Assembly: GCF_901709675.1 (NCBI RefSeq)
Contig: NC_051105.1
Span: forward strand, 250,001 to 314,000
Direction of reading: 5' to 3'
Source of the DNA: Syngnathus acus
Lineage: Eukaryota; Chordata; Actinopteri; Syngnathiformes; Syngnathidae
DNA: 64,000 nucleotides
Shown here piece after piece: positions 1-11,200 of the stretch (position 1 is its first letter; the number at the start of each line of letters is the position of its first letter). A program made the position numbers and the translations under genes. A model generated the notes under the pieces. The model ran no database searches, was not told the origin of the DNA, and saw only the letters and a program-made list of their open reading frames with translations.

Positions 1-2066
1 CAAAATCCAGGATGAGTTAACTCAACCAAAGGTTAGCACGAGTGACTCCTGTAAGTTAATGGCTGGCGTGTCAAGTAAAGCTCTTGAAAGACAGACAATA
101 TTAAGCAAACACCAGGAGGAACCCACCTCAGAAGCACAGCAGCTAAACATCAGTCTTCCTCATACTACAGATGTGATTGCCCAGGAGGCAAAGTCCGCAT
201 TTCTCCACGTTCAACAGATTAAAGCATCGCCCCTCGTCGTGCTTGACCATTCAACACCCGAAAAAGCACCATCGGGTCTCTTGGCCGGCACGCTTGCAAG
301 GAAACCCGCTTCTCGGGTCGAGTACCAAAGCAAAGCAGGGATTGAACCGGAGCTGTGTCAGTCAGCAGAGTCAGCAGTTCTCACAGATCCGACCGCCTGC
401 CGGGAAGACTGTCGAGTGTCAGCTTCGAGTGATGTCGTCACCTCTAACCAGGCCCCCGTGGCAATGGCTCCAGGTGAAGAACGGAGTCTTGATGTTAAAA
501 AGTCACACGAGTCTCAAGAGCTAACGGAAGAAGTTCTTCAGCCTCGAATACAAGAGTTGAAATCAGAACGACAAGAGGCCGATGGCGCTTTTGCGAAGCC
601 ACCTGCAGGAGAAGACCCTGAATCCGTTGTTGGCGCAAAAACGTCAGAGGAGTCTGCTGGACTGGAGATGTCTGAAGAGGTGGCCTCAATACTTGAGGAA
701 GGAATACAAGCAGCTCAACATGTAGGAAGGAAACAAAGACAGGGACAACATGGAACAAAGAGCTTTGTTTCACCTAAAATAAGACCGAACCAAGTCTGTC
801 CAGTTCCGCCAGAGCAAGAAGTCCCGACAGATAGAAGAATTGTGGAAGAAGGCCAAAACAGCCAACGGTGTTCCTCTGCAGAAACAAGAAGCTCCAAGAA
901 ATTCAAGGCTGATCTGAGTGTGGTCCAACTTAGGGGATCCCAGTCCCACAGAGTCCAAGAAGAGACCAAAGGTCTACTGGAAGGTAGAGCGGCTGTGACG
1001 GAGCTGGTGACTCCTCCATCTGGAGTTGTTCACGATGCAGGCATAAAATCAGAAGCTTTGCAGAGATTAACAAGACCTGCTGCCATTGGGAAGGAACTTC
1101 AGGCCAGCCGAGAAGAGAGAGAGGTTTTTGAAATGACACAAGATCTGGCGAGAGGGCCTGCTTCAGCTAAGATCGTAACAGTTGAAGACTACACAGGACA
1201 TGAAAAAGAGAGAAAGGTAGTTGAGTTTGCGGAAAAGTCTCAAGATAGAACCAGAAAAGCGCTGACAAGTCCTTTACTCCTGACAACCGCTGAAGTCCAA
1301 TCCACAGTGTTTCCAAAAATGCAAATGATAAAAATTGAGACACGAGAAGAGGCAGATGCTTCCAAATCAGTCAAGAACTCGGTAAGGAAGGTAGCTGCTG
1401 AGCCCTCACTCAAATTCAGATCCAAATCCCTGAAAGAGAAAAGACAAAGTTTAAGCAAAGCCAGACACATTTCTGTAGAAGATGTGTGTGCCGATGCCTC
1501 CATGGTTCAGGATCAACATGGTCATGTTTCAGAAAGACAACCCGAAAAAATGGACAGAAAACCTTCAACAGATGTGGAAGCTGCAGACAATCAAGCAGAA
1601 GTTCTCAAGTCCCAGGTCCCCCAAAGAGCACGAGGATATGAGCAAATTTCAGACATGGCCGAGGATCCTTTTGATTGTGCCACGACTTTCACTGAAGTAG
1701 CGGATGTTGCTAAGTTGATAGCTCAAATGTCACAGGAGGCTGACACAAAGGATTTACCCAGACATCAACAGGTGGAACAAAGAGTTCCAGACACACTCAC
1801 AACGGACGGTCCTCAGAGTTTGACACAAGCAGAACTGATGGATGAATGTCAGCGAGAGATGATTAGAGAGGGAGGGACACCCAGCAGAGAGTGTCCTAAT
1901 TTAGCAAAACCAGAGTGCAAGGAAAAGCAAGGAAAAGTTGATTCAGCAAAAGGTGAGATTAGTTTGATGGCCTCGGCCCAAGAACCTTCAGTAACAGATG
2001 AACCAGAGTCCCCGCAGGCCGAGGACAGCGACCAAAACGGGCTTTGGTCTCAAAATGTCCACAGAG
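1..2066 (+). CDS. ttn: Large titin exon of unique charged sequence (5' end outside window)
   Basis: About 688 codons are open from base 2 with no stop, so the exon begins upstream. The product is rich in Glu, Lys, Ser, Gln and Ala. It has no Ig or FN3 hallmarks, no membrane segment and no obvious catalytic motif, and it looks largely disordered. I place the donor at AG|GTATCA (exon end 2066), because this leaves phase 1, matching the next PEVK exons. If the donor is skipped, the frame runs on for 60 codons to a stop at 2246-2248. I cannot assign it to a named mammalian exon; it lies just before PEVK exons, so a spring-region insert is likely. Confidence 0.75.
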
Positions 2067-2259
2067 GTATCAAGAGAAGCGTGTGGCGTGTCACGAGCAC
2101 GTGTTTGTGTGACTTTGAACATGAGTCCAGCACGTCGGCCTCACGTCGGCAGTCACATTTTCTTCAGGCACCAACAGGCATTTCAATGCCGCCTCTTCTA
2201 AATCCACCACGTCTTGCATCCCACCCTGTTCTGAACCGTGCACATTAACCTCTTCGGTC

Positions 2260-2292
<33 letters not shown>

Positions 2293-5200
2293 TTGTACAT
2301 GTGCTTGTTGTCCTTGGCGTTGCCTGCACGGACGCTCTGACTGTCTTTTGATTTCCTTTCCAAGCTTCGGTGGAGGAGTTGCAACCGCCGGTCAAGGAAC
2401 TGGCAGCCAAGCCTGCGGTTCCACCAAAAGGTAGCAACTTCTTTGAATGTCACTCTTGCGCACAATGTTGACAGCATTCTGAGGTCGACTCTGGTCAAGA
2501 TGCAAATCTTTCTGTCGACCGTGTACTCAAAGATCGCCAAGCACCGACACCAGTTGAAGTCAAAACGCCAGATGAGGTTGAGCAGCTGCAAGAAGCACGG
2601 ACCAAGCCAGGTAGCCAAGACGCAATGCTCCTGTGACGGCTCTTCAGTCCAAACACCTTCTCGACTCTTTTCACTGCAACATCTCCTTTTTTTCCCCCTT
2701 TTGATTTGTTTGTCAATTTTGAAGCGGTCAAGCCGCTTGTGAAGGCTGAAGATCCCACCGTGAAGGTTGTGGCAGAAGAAAAATCTGTGAAAGTGGCCCC
2801 CGTGACAGGTAGTTTGTCAGGCAGGGTCTTTGTTTTCTTGTTTACGACTCGATGCATCGTTGAGGTCTCGAATGCTTTTATCCAGGCCTGTAAGGTCCAA
2901 CAATGTCCACAAAAAATATAACTGATAACAACCTTTTCAACCTTTAGATGAAACCAAGGGACCAGTTCAAGCACCGGCAGGAGTCAAGAAAGGTAGGAAC
3001 GACGCTCCCGACGGCTTTACATCATGACACATTCACTTGTTTCTACTCGGTCTTTGTGTCTCGAGTCTATTGTCTGATGTGTTGTTTGTCTGTATCGGTT
3101 TCTGGTAACTTGAACCTGTGCTGCCTCAGAACCAGCTCGGCTAAAAAAAGGTAAAGTTCCCACGGAAGAGACAGGGACATTTGAGCTCCCGACTCTCAGG
3201 AAAGCCACTCCGGTCTCGAGGGAAGAGGTGGAGCAGGGGCTGGAAAAGGTCCAGCTCAAGAAGATTCCGTCGGTGTCACCTAAAGAGGCTGAGAAGGATC
3301 AGAAACTCGGAGAGGCCACCAGGACCACGCAAGTTGACATAATCCAGCTGGTGCATGAAGAGCGTGCAGTCGAGATGACGGTTACAAGCAGGAGTTCTGG
3401 AGAGGAGTGGACACCGAGAGACAAAGCAGAGGTGGAGAAAAAGCAGGAAATTCCAAAGCCAAAACAAGAATTAGAAAAAGAAGACCTTGAGCCTAAATGG
3501 AGCCGTCAAAAAGAAACTCCAAAAGATGACAGACCAGAGGAAGTGGTTTTGCGGAAGAAATCTGCCAAAACTACGAAGGAGGAAGCAGGCCCTCCTGCTG
3601 CTGCTGCCTTGAAAAAAGTGAAAAAACTGCCTTCCGATAAAGTGGAACAAGAAGTTGTCAAACTAAAACCCTTTGAGAAGCCGGTTCAAGCTGCCAATGA
3701 GCCGGAGAAAGCCAAAGACACACCAGACAGAGACACTGTGGCTTTCCAAAAGGGAGCCAGGCTTCCCAGGGAGACTGAGGCAGAGGAACCACAGAAGATC
3801 CCTCAGAAAGTACCAACAGAGGTAAAGGAGCCCTCGGCAAAGGTGCCAACGCGAGTACCCGAGGAAAAATTGGAGGAGGAGGAGGAAGAAGCTAAAGCGC
3901 CAGTAAAGGTAAAGAAAACCCCAACAAGGCAGCCCGAGCCAGCGCCAGAGAAGATGGCTCAGAAGCCGTTCTCTCGGCCTTCAAACCAAGCTATTGAACC
4001 AGAGAAGAAACCGTCAGCCGTTGAAGAGAAGGGGCCGACAGAGGACCGTGTAGTTCCTGTGGGTGAACCAGAAGTGAAAGTACCACTTGCTACACCAAAG
4101 AAACCTGAGACCCCTCAAGCGGAGGAGGGAAACCTGGAGAAGAAGAGAGACCCTGAGCCACTTCCAGCAAAGAAGACTCCCTCTCAAGTGCCATCTCCTT
4201 TGAAGAAACCCGATCAAGTTTCAGAGGAGCCTAAACCACTGAAGCTCAGGAAGGGAGTCACAGCCAAGGCCAAGGATCAGAAAGAAGTTGCTTTGACACC
4301 TGTGGAGCAAATCAAGAAAATTCAGCTGAAAAAGACACCATCGCCCAAAGTGGAGAAGAGCAAAGAAACCGAAGGGATTCCTGCTGCCTATAAACTCCGA
4401 AAAACTCCCAAAACAGTTTCACCCAAGGACTCCCCAGATGCAGCCACTCTTAAGAAAGGAGCCAAAACGCCCTCGCCCAAGGAAACGATTCCCCTGGTCA
4501 AGGAAATTTCTCCCGGAGCGGTCGAGATGAGAAAAGTAGCGACTCAGCCAGAAGAGGAGGTGTTTGAGGAGGACCTCAGGCTGGACGAGGAGGCGGAGCC
4601 AGAAGAGGAAGAGGCCTGGGGCTGGGAACTGGTTCCTGATGAAGACTGGGAAGGTGAAGGGGAGGAGGAGGAGCTGGGTGCTCTGGAGGTGCCGGGGGCG
4701 ACCAGGAGAGGTGAGACGTCTGAGCCCCGGGACCACCTGTGACAGAGCCATCCTTCATGCACCGAATAATCTCAACTCATTGCCATGGTCATGTCTCCAT
4801 CTTCACACCGCTCACCTGTGTTTGGTGGTCCTCAACCTCACTGGTTACGTTGTGATGTCATTCCCGTCCACTTGGGCATTGTCGTCGTCATCTTCATGTC
4901 ATTCCTGTACTTTCTCTGATTAACGTAGCACGACACTCATTCACCCTCATTTCTCCACCTTCATTCCAATGACACTGTTTAAGAGCAGATGCTGTTTGCA
5001 AGCAGCTCATAGCTTTGTCTTTCTGAGCAGAGGGACAGCCGGCAGAGGAAGCAGGAAGGGCAAGAGGAAGAGGCCTCAAACGTAAGTCGTCGTTGACGAA
5101 ATTCGGCCGGAAACATCTGCCTTTCCTGAAAGTCCCGCCGTCCCTTTCATTGGTCTCTCAGCCAAGCTGACGCCATCGCCCGGTGAAGGCAGGGGACGTG

Positions 5201-8200
5201 GTCTCAGACCTGCCGGACGAGGCGCTCCTACACCTCCGGAGGAGCCTTTTGGAGGATTCAAACTCAAAGCGGTGCCGCTCAAGTTCATCAAGAAGCTGGA
5301 GGACATTGTGCTGCAGGAGGCCGAGTCCATCGGCTCTGCGGCCGTCTTTGAGTGCCAGGTGTCGCCGTCCACCGCCGTCACCTCGTGGATGAAGGATGGC
5401 GGCAACCTGCGCGAGAGCCCCAAACACAAGTTCACCTCAGACGGCAAAGACCGTAAGATGATGGTTAAAGACGTGCAGCTGTCGGACACCGGAGAGTACA
5501 CTTGCGTCGCCAAGAACGCCGGCAAGGAGATCAGCTGTACCGCCAAGCTCATTGTCGAAGGTGTGTAGTTGCTCCTTCGTGGTCATCCTGTTCTGAGTAG
5601 GTCTTTGGGCGTAGGCTAGATGCTGTACTGTCAGGATCTCGCCTGAATTGGTCATTCTCATTTTCAGAGCTCCCTGTAAAATGGATCAAGGAGTTGGAGC
5701 CGGAGATGTCGGCTGTGAAGGGTCAGCCGCTCTACCTGTCCTGCGAGCTGAACAAGGAGAGAGATGTCATCTGGAGGAAGAACGACAAGGTCCTGAAGAA
5801 GCAGGAAAACAAGTTCCAGATCAACATCATTGGGCTGGCGCACGCTGTGACCATTCAAAACACCGTTGAGGAGGACGCTGGTTGCTACTCCTGCGAAGTG
5901 GCCAACCAGGCTGAGTTGAAGACGTCAACAAACGTGAAAGTGACGGGTGAGTGTTTTCCGCTGGGTCCCCGAGCGTGGCCATCTCCATACACTGACGGTC
6001 TGCTCTGGGTAAAACAGAGGTCATCAAGGATTGGCTCGTAAAGCCTCTGAGGGACCAGCATGTGAAACCCAAGGCAAGCGCCACGTTTAAAGGCCTGCTG
6101 TTCAAGGACACTCCCAACTGGAAATGGCTCAAAGGAGACAAGGAGTTGATCCCCTCCGACAAAGTGGAGATCAACAAGGACGGGAAGGACCTGACGCTGA
6201 CCATTAAGAACTGCCAGCCCGACGATGTTTCCGACTACTCGGTGGAGGTGGAGGGACGTGTCTACAGCGCCAAATTGACTCTCGGAGGTTGGGGTCTTCG
6301 TTCGGGTCTCATCTGCCATATTTTGTTCTTTGCTTCATGCGATGATAACGTGTCTGATCTCAGAGCGCGAAGCTGAAATCTTGAAGCCCCTGACCAGTGT
6401 GGAGGTGTTCGAGAAGGAAGATGCTGCCTTTGAGACGGAAATATCTGAGGATGACATTCCAGGACAATGGAAGCTCAAAGGGGAGCCTCTGACCAGATCC
6501 CCGGTATGACTTGTTCTACCTTTTGCCCTGTATGGAGTTTTGGCTCAAGTGACTCTCCTCCTCCCGTAGACCTGCGACATCCAAATGGAGCGTGGCGTGC
6601 GCCAACTGAAGCTTAAGAAGTGTCAAGTGGATCAGTCGGGCGAGGTGTCCTACCAAGCATTGAACGCTGTCACGAGCGCAATGCTCACCGTGAAAGGTAA
6701 GCACGTGCTTACGATGTCTTGGACAGCAATCGTCTTTCTCAAACACAGACTTTTTTTATTCAGTCTCGGTACAGACCTTAAGGCATGAATCAAATCAATT
6801 CAGGTCCATGTAGGACGTCAATGCTAGGTTTGGCGTGCGTACGCTAGCTCTAACAATGGAAGACTCGGGACCCCAACCGCCCGCCCGCCTGCCCGCCCGC
6901 CACCTCCAAACATCCCTCTTCTCGTTATTTGTCTTTGGACTCGTGCTTGTCGTTCTTCGTGGTCTGGAAACGCATTGAGCGATGCCTGCAGTGTATGTGG
7001 CGATAAAAGGGCACCTTTGTGTCTGCCGCTCACCGTTGTCACTGTCGTTTGGTGTTTGATGTGCGTGCCTGTCACATTCTGACATTCTTCAGAAATCCCA
7101 ATGGACTTTGTCGTACCACTCAAGGACGTAAGTGTGCCTGAAAAGAAACAGGCCAAGTTTGAATGTGCCATCACCAGAGATGTCCCCAAGGCCATGTGGT
7201 ACAGGGGAAGCGAAATAATCACACCAGACACCAAGTATGACATCATCGCCGATGGCAAAAAGCACTTGCTCATCATCAACTGCTGCCAGTTTGACGACGA
7301 GGACGAATACAGGATTGAGGTTTTGGGCAAAGAGTCCAAGGCGAGACTCATTGTGGAGGGTAAGCGGGGGACGCGTGGCTTTGCGCCGCCGACACTCCAT
7401 GCAGCCAGCGCTCAGTGTCCTAATGACTTTGACGCTGCGGTTGTAGGCATCAGGCTCAAACTGACTTCGCCGCTCAAAGACCAAACGGTGAAGGAGGGCA
7501 GCACAGTTCGCTTTGAGCTGGAGCTCTCTCACGAAGATATTCCGGTGACCTGGTACAGGAACGACGTCAAAGTCCATCCCAGCCGAACGGTGCTAAAGCA
7601 CGTGGATGGAAAGCGGCACGTGCTGGAGATCAAGGACGTGACTCTGGATGACACTTGCCAGATCAAGGCTGAGGCCAAAGGAGTCTCCTCCATGGCGAAC
7701 TTGACCGTCATAGGTAACTCTTGCTCTCTTTGGCCGTCCATCCGGGGCCCAGGCGGGCGTCCTCGTCTGCCGTCTTTGTGTCTCTGTGTCTCTGTCTTGT
7801 CGCTTTTGTGTCACCCTTGTCCGATTGCACCCTTTCAGAGGGAGACGCGTACTTCATCGTCAAGCTGCAGGACTACACAGCAGTGGAGAAGGACAAGGTG
7901 GCCCTAGAATGTGAGCTCAACAAAGATGTTAAGGTGCTTTGGTACCACAATGAAGAAGAGGTGAAGGCTTCCAAGGTGGTCGCCATCAAGGCCGAGGGCA
8001 AGCGCAGAACGCTGCTCATCAGGAAAGTGGCCGACATAGACAAGGGACAGTACGTGTGTGACTGCGGGACGGACAAGACGACAGCAAGCCTTCACATTGA
8101 AGGTAAAGGCGGCAATTTGCTGTCACTTCCCTCCTGGCAAATCCCACGGCTCGTGCGCTATGCCATCTTCTGCTTCATCGCCGTCTTCATCATGCTTTCA

Positions 8201-11200
8201 CCTTCTCGCAAGTTAGTCGCTAAGTTGTGGCCTCTCTTCAACGATAGCCCGCCATATCCGAGTGCTGCGGCCGGTGTACGGCGTGGAGGTGTTTGAGGGG
8301 GAGACGGCTCGCTTCGAGGTGGAGCTGAGCGAGGACGACGTGCACAGCCAGTGGAAACTCAACGGCCAAGTCTTAAGTCCATCTCCCGTATGTGCACCCC
8401 TAGATCTTCCGCTGTGTGTGTGTGTCTGTGTGTGAAACGGTGGTCTCGTGACCCTGATCTTAGCATTGAAAAGTGCATCGGCATCTACAGGATGTGGAGA
8501 TGGTGGAGGATGGAGCCAAGCACACTCTGGTGCTCTACAACTGCAAGGTGCCTCAGACCGGCGAGGTTTCGTTTAGCGCCGCTGACGCCAAGTGCTCGGC
8601 CAATCTGAAAGTCAAGGGTGAGCGTTGGCTTCCCCCTCGCCAACGGGGCCCTCGCGCTGGCATTAATCGTCTCGCTATCAATCAACAGAGATTCCCGTTT
8701 CTTTCATCACGCCGCTGGCTGACGTGCGCGTCTTTGAAAAGGATGATGCCAAGTTTGAGCTGGAGGTGTCCAGAGAACCCAAAAGCTTCCGTTGGTTCAA
8801 AGGCTCTCAGGAACTGATGAGCGACGACAAATATCAGCTGCTGCGAGACGGAAACAAACACGCTCTTGTCGTCAAATCCGCCAGATATGAAGATGAAGCC
8901 AAGTACCTGTTTGAGGCCGAAGACAAGAGAACGTCAGGGAAGCTGATCATTGAAGGTAGCCCACGTCAAACCGGGTGGACGTGCTATGGCGGCTCACCAG
9001 ATGTATAGGTTTAGAGCGGCGCAGAAGGTTCCGCAGGTGCATGAACGCAGGCCACTTGGCCCGAAGTTGAAAGACTTTCAAAGGCTTGTTCGTCCGTAGC
9101 GTGTTCTTCTACACCACACTCTTCCGAGCACAAAGCCTGCCGAGCTTTGCAGAACAGGGATTTGCCCAAAGTGTTGCAGTTGTGCAAAATGTCTTGGTAT
9201 GATGTCAAGCTCGAATACTTTTGTCCATGTGGTCTCACCCTCTTTAGTCCTGCTAAGCAGGATTTGTGCTCTCGAAACGTGCAGATTCCATGTCGATGTC
9301 TCCGGGCTACTCGGGATTTAGGCAGGTATTCCTCAGCCGCAGTGTGAACACGGTCTCTGTCCGTCAGGTATCCGCCTGGAGTTTCTCAAACCCATCAAGG
9401 ACGTGACGGTGAAAGAGCGCGAAACGGCCGAGTTCAGTGTGGAACTCTCCCACGAAAACATCCCGGTGGTTTGGTACAAAAGCGGCGCACGCCTGCACCC
9501 CAGCAAGGTGGTGCACATGTCAGAGGACGGTCGAGTCCACACACTGGCCTTCAAGGAGGTCTCTATTGATGACACGTCCCTGATCAAAGTGGAAGCCATG
9601 GACAAGACTTCTGAGGCCATGCTCACCGTGCTGGGTTAGTATGCGAGCCCGGAGTCTTTGTATCCGCCTGCTGACTCCTGTGCTCGTCAGCCAGCAAATC
9701 ATGTTTGCGCATTGACACCGTGACCCTGACCTCTTGCAGAGGGCGACCTCTACTTCACGCTCAAGCTCCAAAACTACAGCGCTATCGAAAAGGACCAAGT
9801 GGTGCTGTCCTGTGAGTTGAGCAAAGCTTCCGGCGAGGTCCGCTGGTTCAAAGACGGGAAGGAAATCTTTGCTTCCAAGAACATTGTGATGCAGTCCGAT
9901 GGCAGGAAGCGCATGCTGGTCATCCGCAAGGTGTCCAAGAGCGACAAGGGAGCCTTCACGTGCGACTGTGTCACTGACAGAACCACAGCCCAGCTCAACA
10001 TCGAAGGTAATCCTTGTGCCGTCCCATGTGGAGTCCCGCAATTTGGGACCTGAATCTCTGGAGTGGTCGTCTGAAATCTCAGTGTCCACATAGTCCGCTT
10101 TATTCCGTCAGATAGGATTTGCTTTCTAAAGGCAGCCGACAGTGCTTCTTAGGTGTGTTTTGCGGAGCCTCAAACTCTCTTTAGAGGTTCTTCTGCGCCT
10201 CTGTAACACCACTCCTGCTTGAACATTGCCCTCTCAAGTTTCTTTCGCACAACTGTAGAGGGCAAAGTTCCTCAATGGGAGATTAGAGGTTGGGTGGTCC
10301 CGCCCAGTTCTGCTCTCTCCAGTTAATCTTGCCACGGCCTTTGAACTAACGCTAGCATCTGTCCACGCGACACAGAGCGCGACATCAAGGTGATGCGTCC
10401 GCTCTACAGCGTGGAAGTCACTGAGACCGAGACGGCTAAGTTTGAAACCGAGATCTCCGAGGAGGACCTTCACGCCACCTGGAAGTTGAAGGGCGAGACA
10501 CTTCACCCGTCCACTGTGAGCTTTTCCTTCCCCTTCGCCAGCGTCTTTTCTTGCGAGCGCCGTCATGCGACGCCGCCCGCCTCTTCTTGTCCTTCAGGAT
10601 GTGGAGATCAAGGAGGAAGGCGTCAGGCACACCTTGATCCTCTTCAACTGCCGCATGGACATGGCGGGAGGAGTAGACTTTGCCGCCGCCAATGCAAAAT
10701 CATCCGCTCAGCTCCGCGTCAAAGGTGAAACTGTGTGTGTTTTGCAAGCCTTAAGGGGCCCACTTTGCCGCCGCCGATTGGCCGGGCCGGGATGTGACCC
10801 GGCTCATACGCTAATGAGCAGGGCCCCCCTGGTTCTGGGCGTCACTGGCAGCTGTACTGTGGGAGTCTAGCAGCCGCCCCGACGACTTTTCGCAGACACT
10901 CGTTTTTGAGGGGGGGGGGTGGCGTACTGCCTCTCACGCAAAATGTCTTCTCCTTGCTCCAAAGCCCGAGTGGTGACCCTGACGCGGCCGCTGAGCGACG
11001 TGACTGTGACGGCCAGCGAGACGGCCACCTTCGAGTGCGAAGTGTCTTACGAGGACGTCCCCGTGGAGTGGTTCCTGGAGGGCGTCAAGCTGGAGCCCAG
11101 CGACAGAGTGAGTATGCCGCTGGCCGCCTGCCGACTCCACTCCCTGTTTATGCTGTTGCGGTTGGTTTTGGGATGTGCTGAACATCATTACGGGCAGCAT

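Noticed and set aside
59-61. ATG at 59 as a gene start
   Set aside because: The frame is open upstream to base 2 with the same composition, and the region is internal to titin; this Met is an ordinary codon.
2495-2974. 159-codon open frame on the - strand across PEVK exons
   Set aside because: It spans two introns and two small sense exons, and its protein is low-complexity Ser/Thr-rich with no known domain.
4740-4742. Stop codon after the PEVK exon as the protein end
   Set aside because: A good donor at 4710/4711 in the right phase precedes it and downstream exons continue the protein; the stop lies in the intron.
10224-10264. Nine-base inverted repeat as a transcription terminator or small RNA
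   Set aside because: It is a short stem in a vertebrate intron with no supporting context; chance is the simplest explanation.
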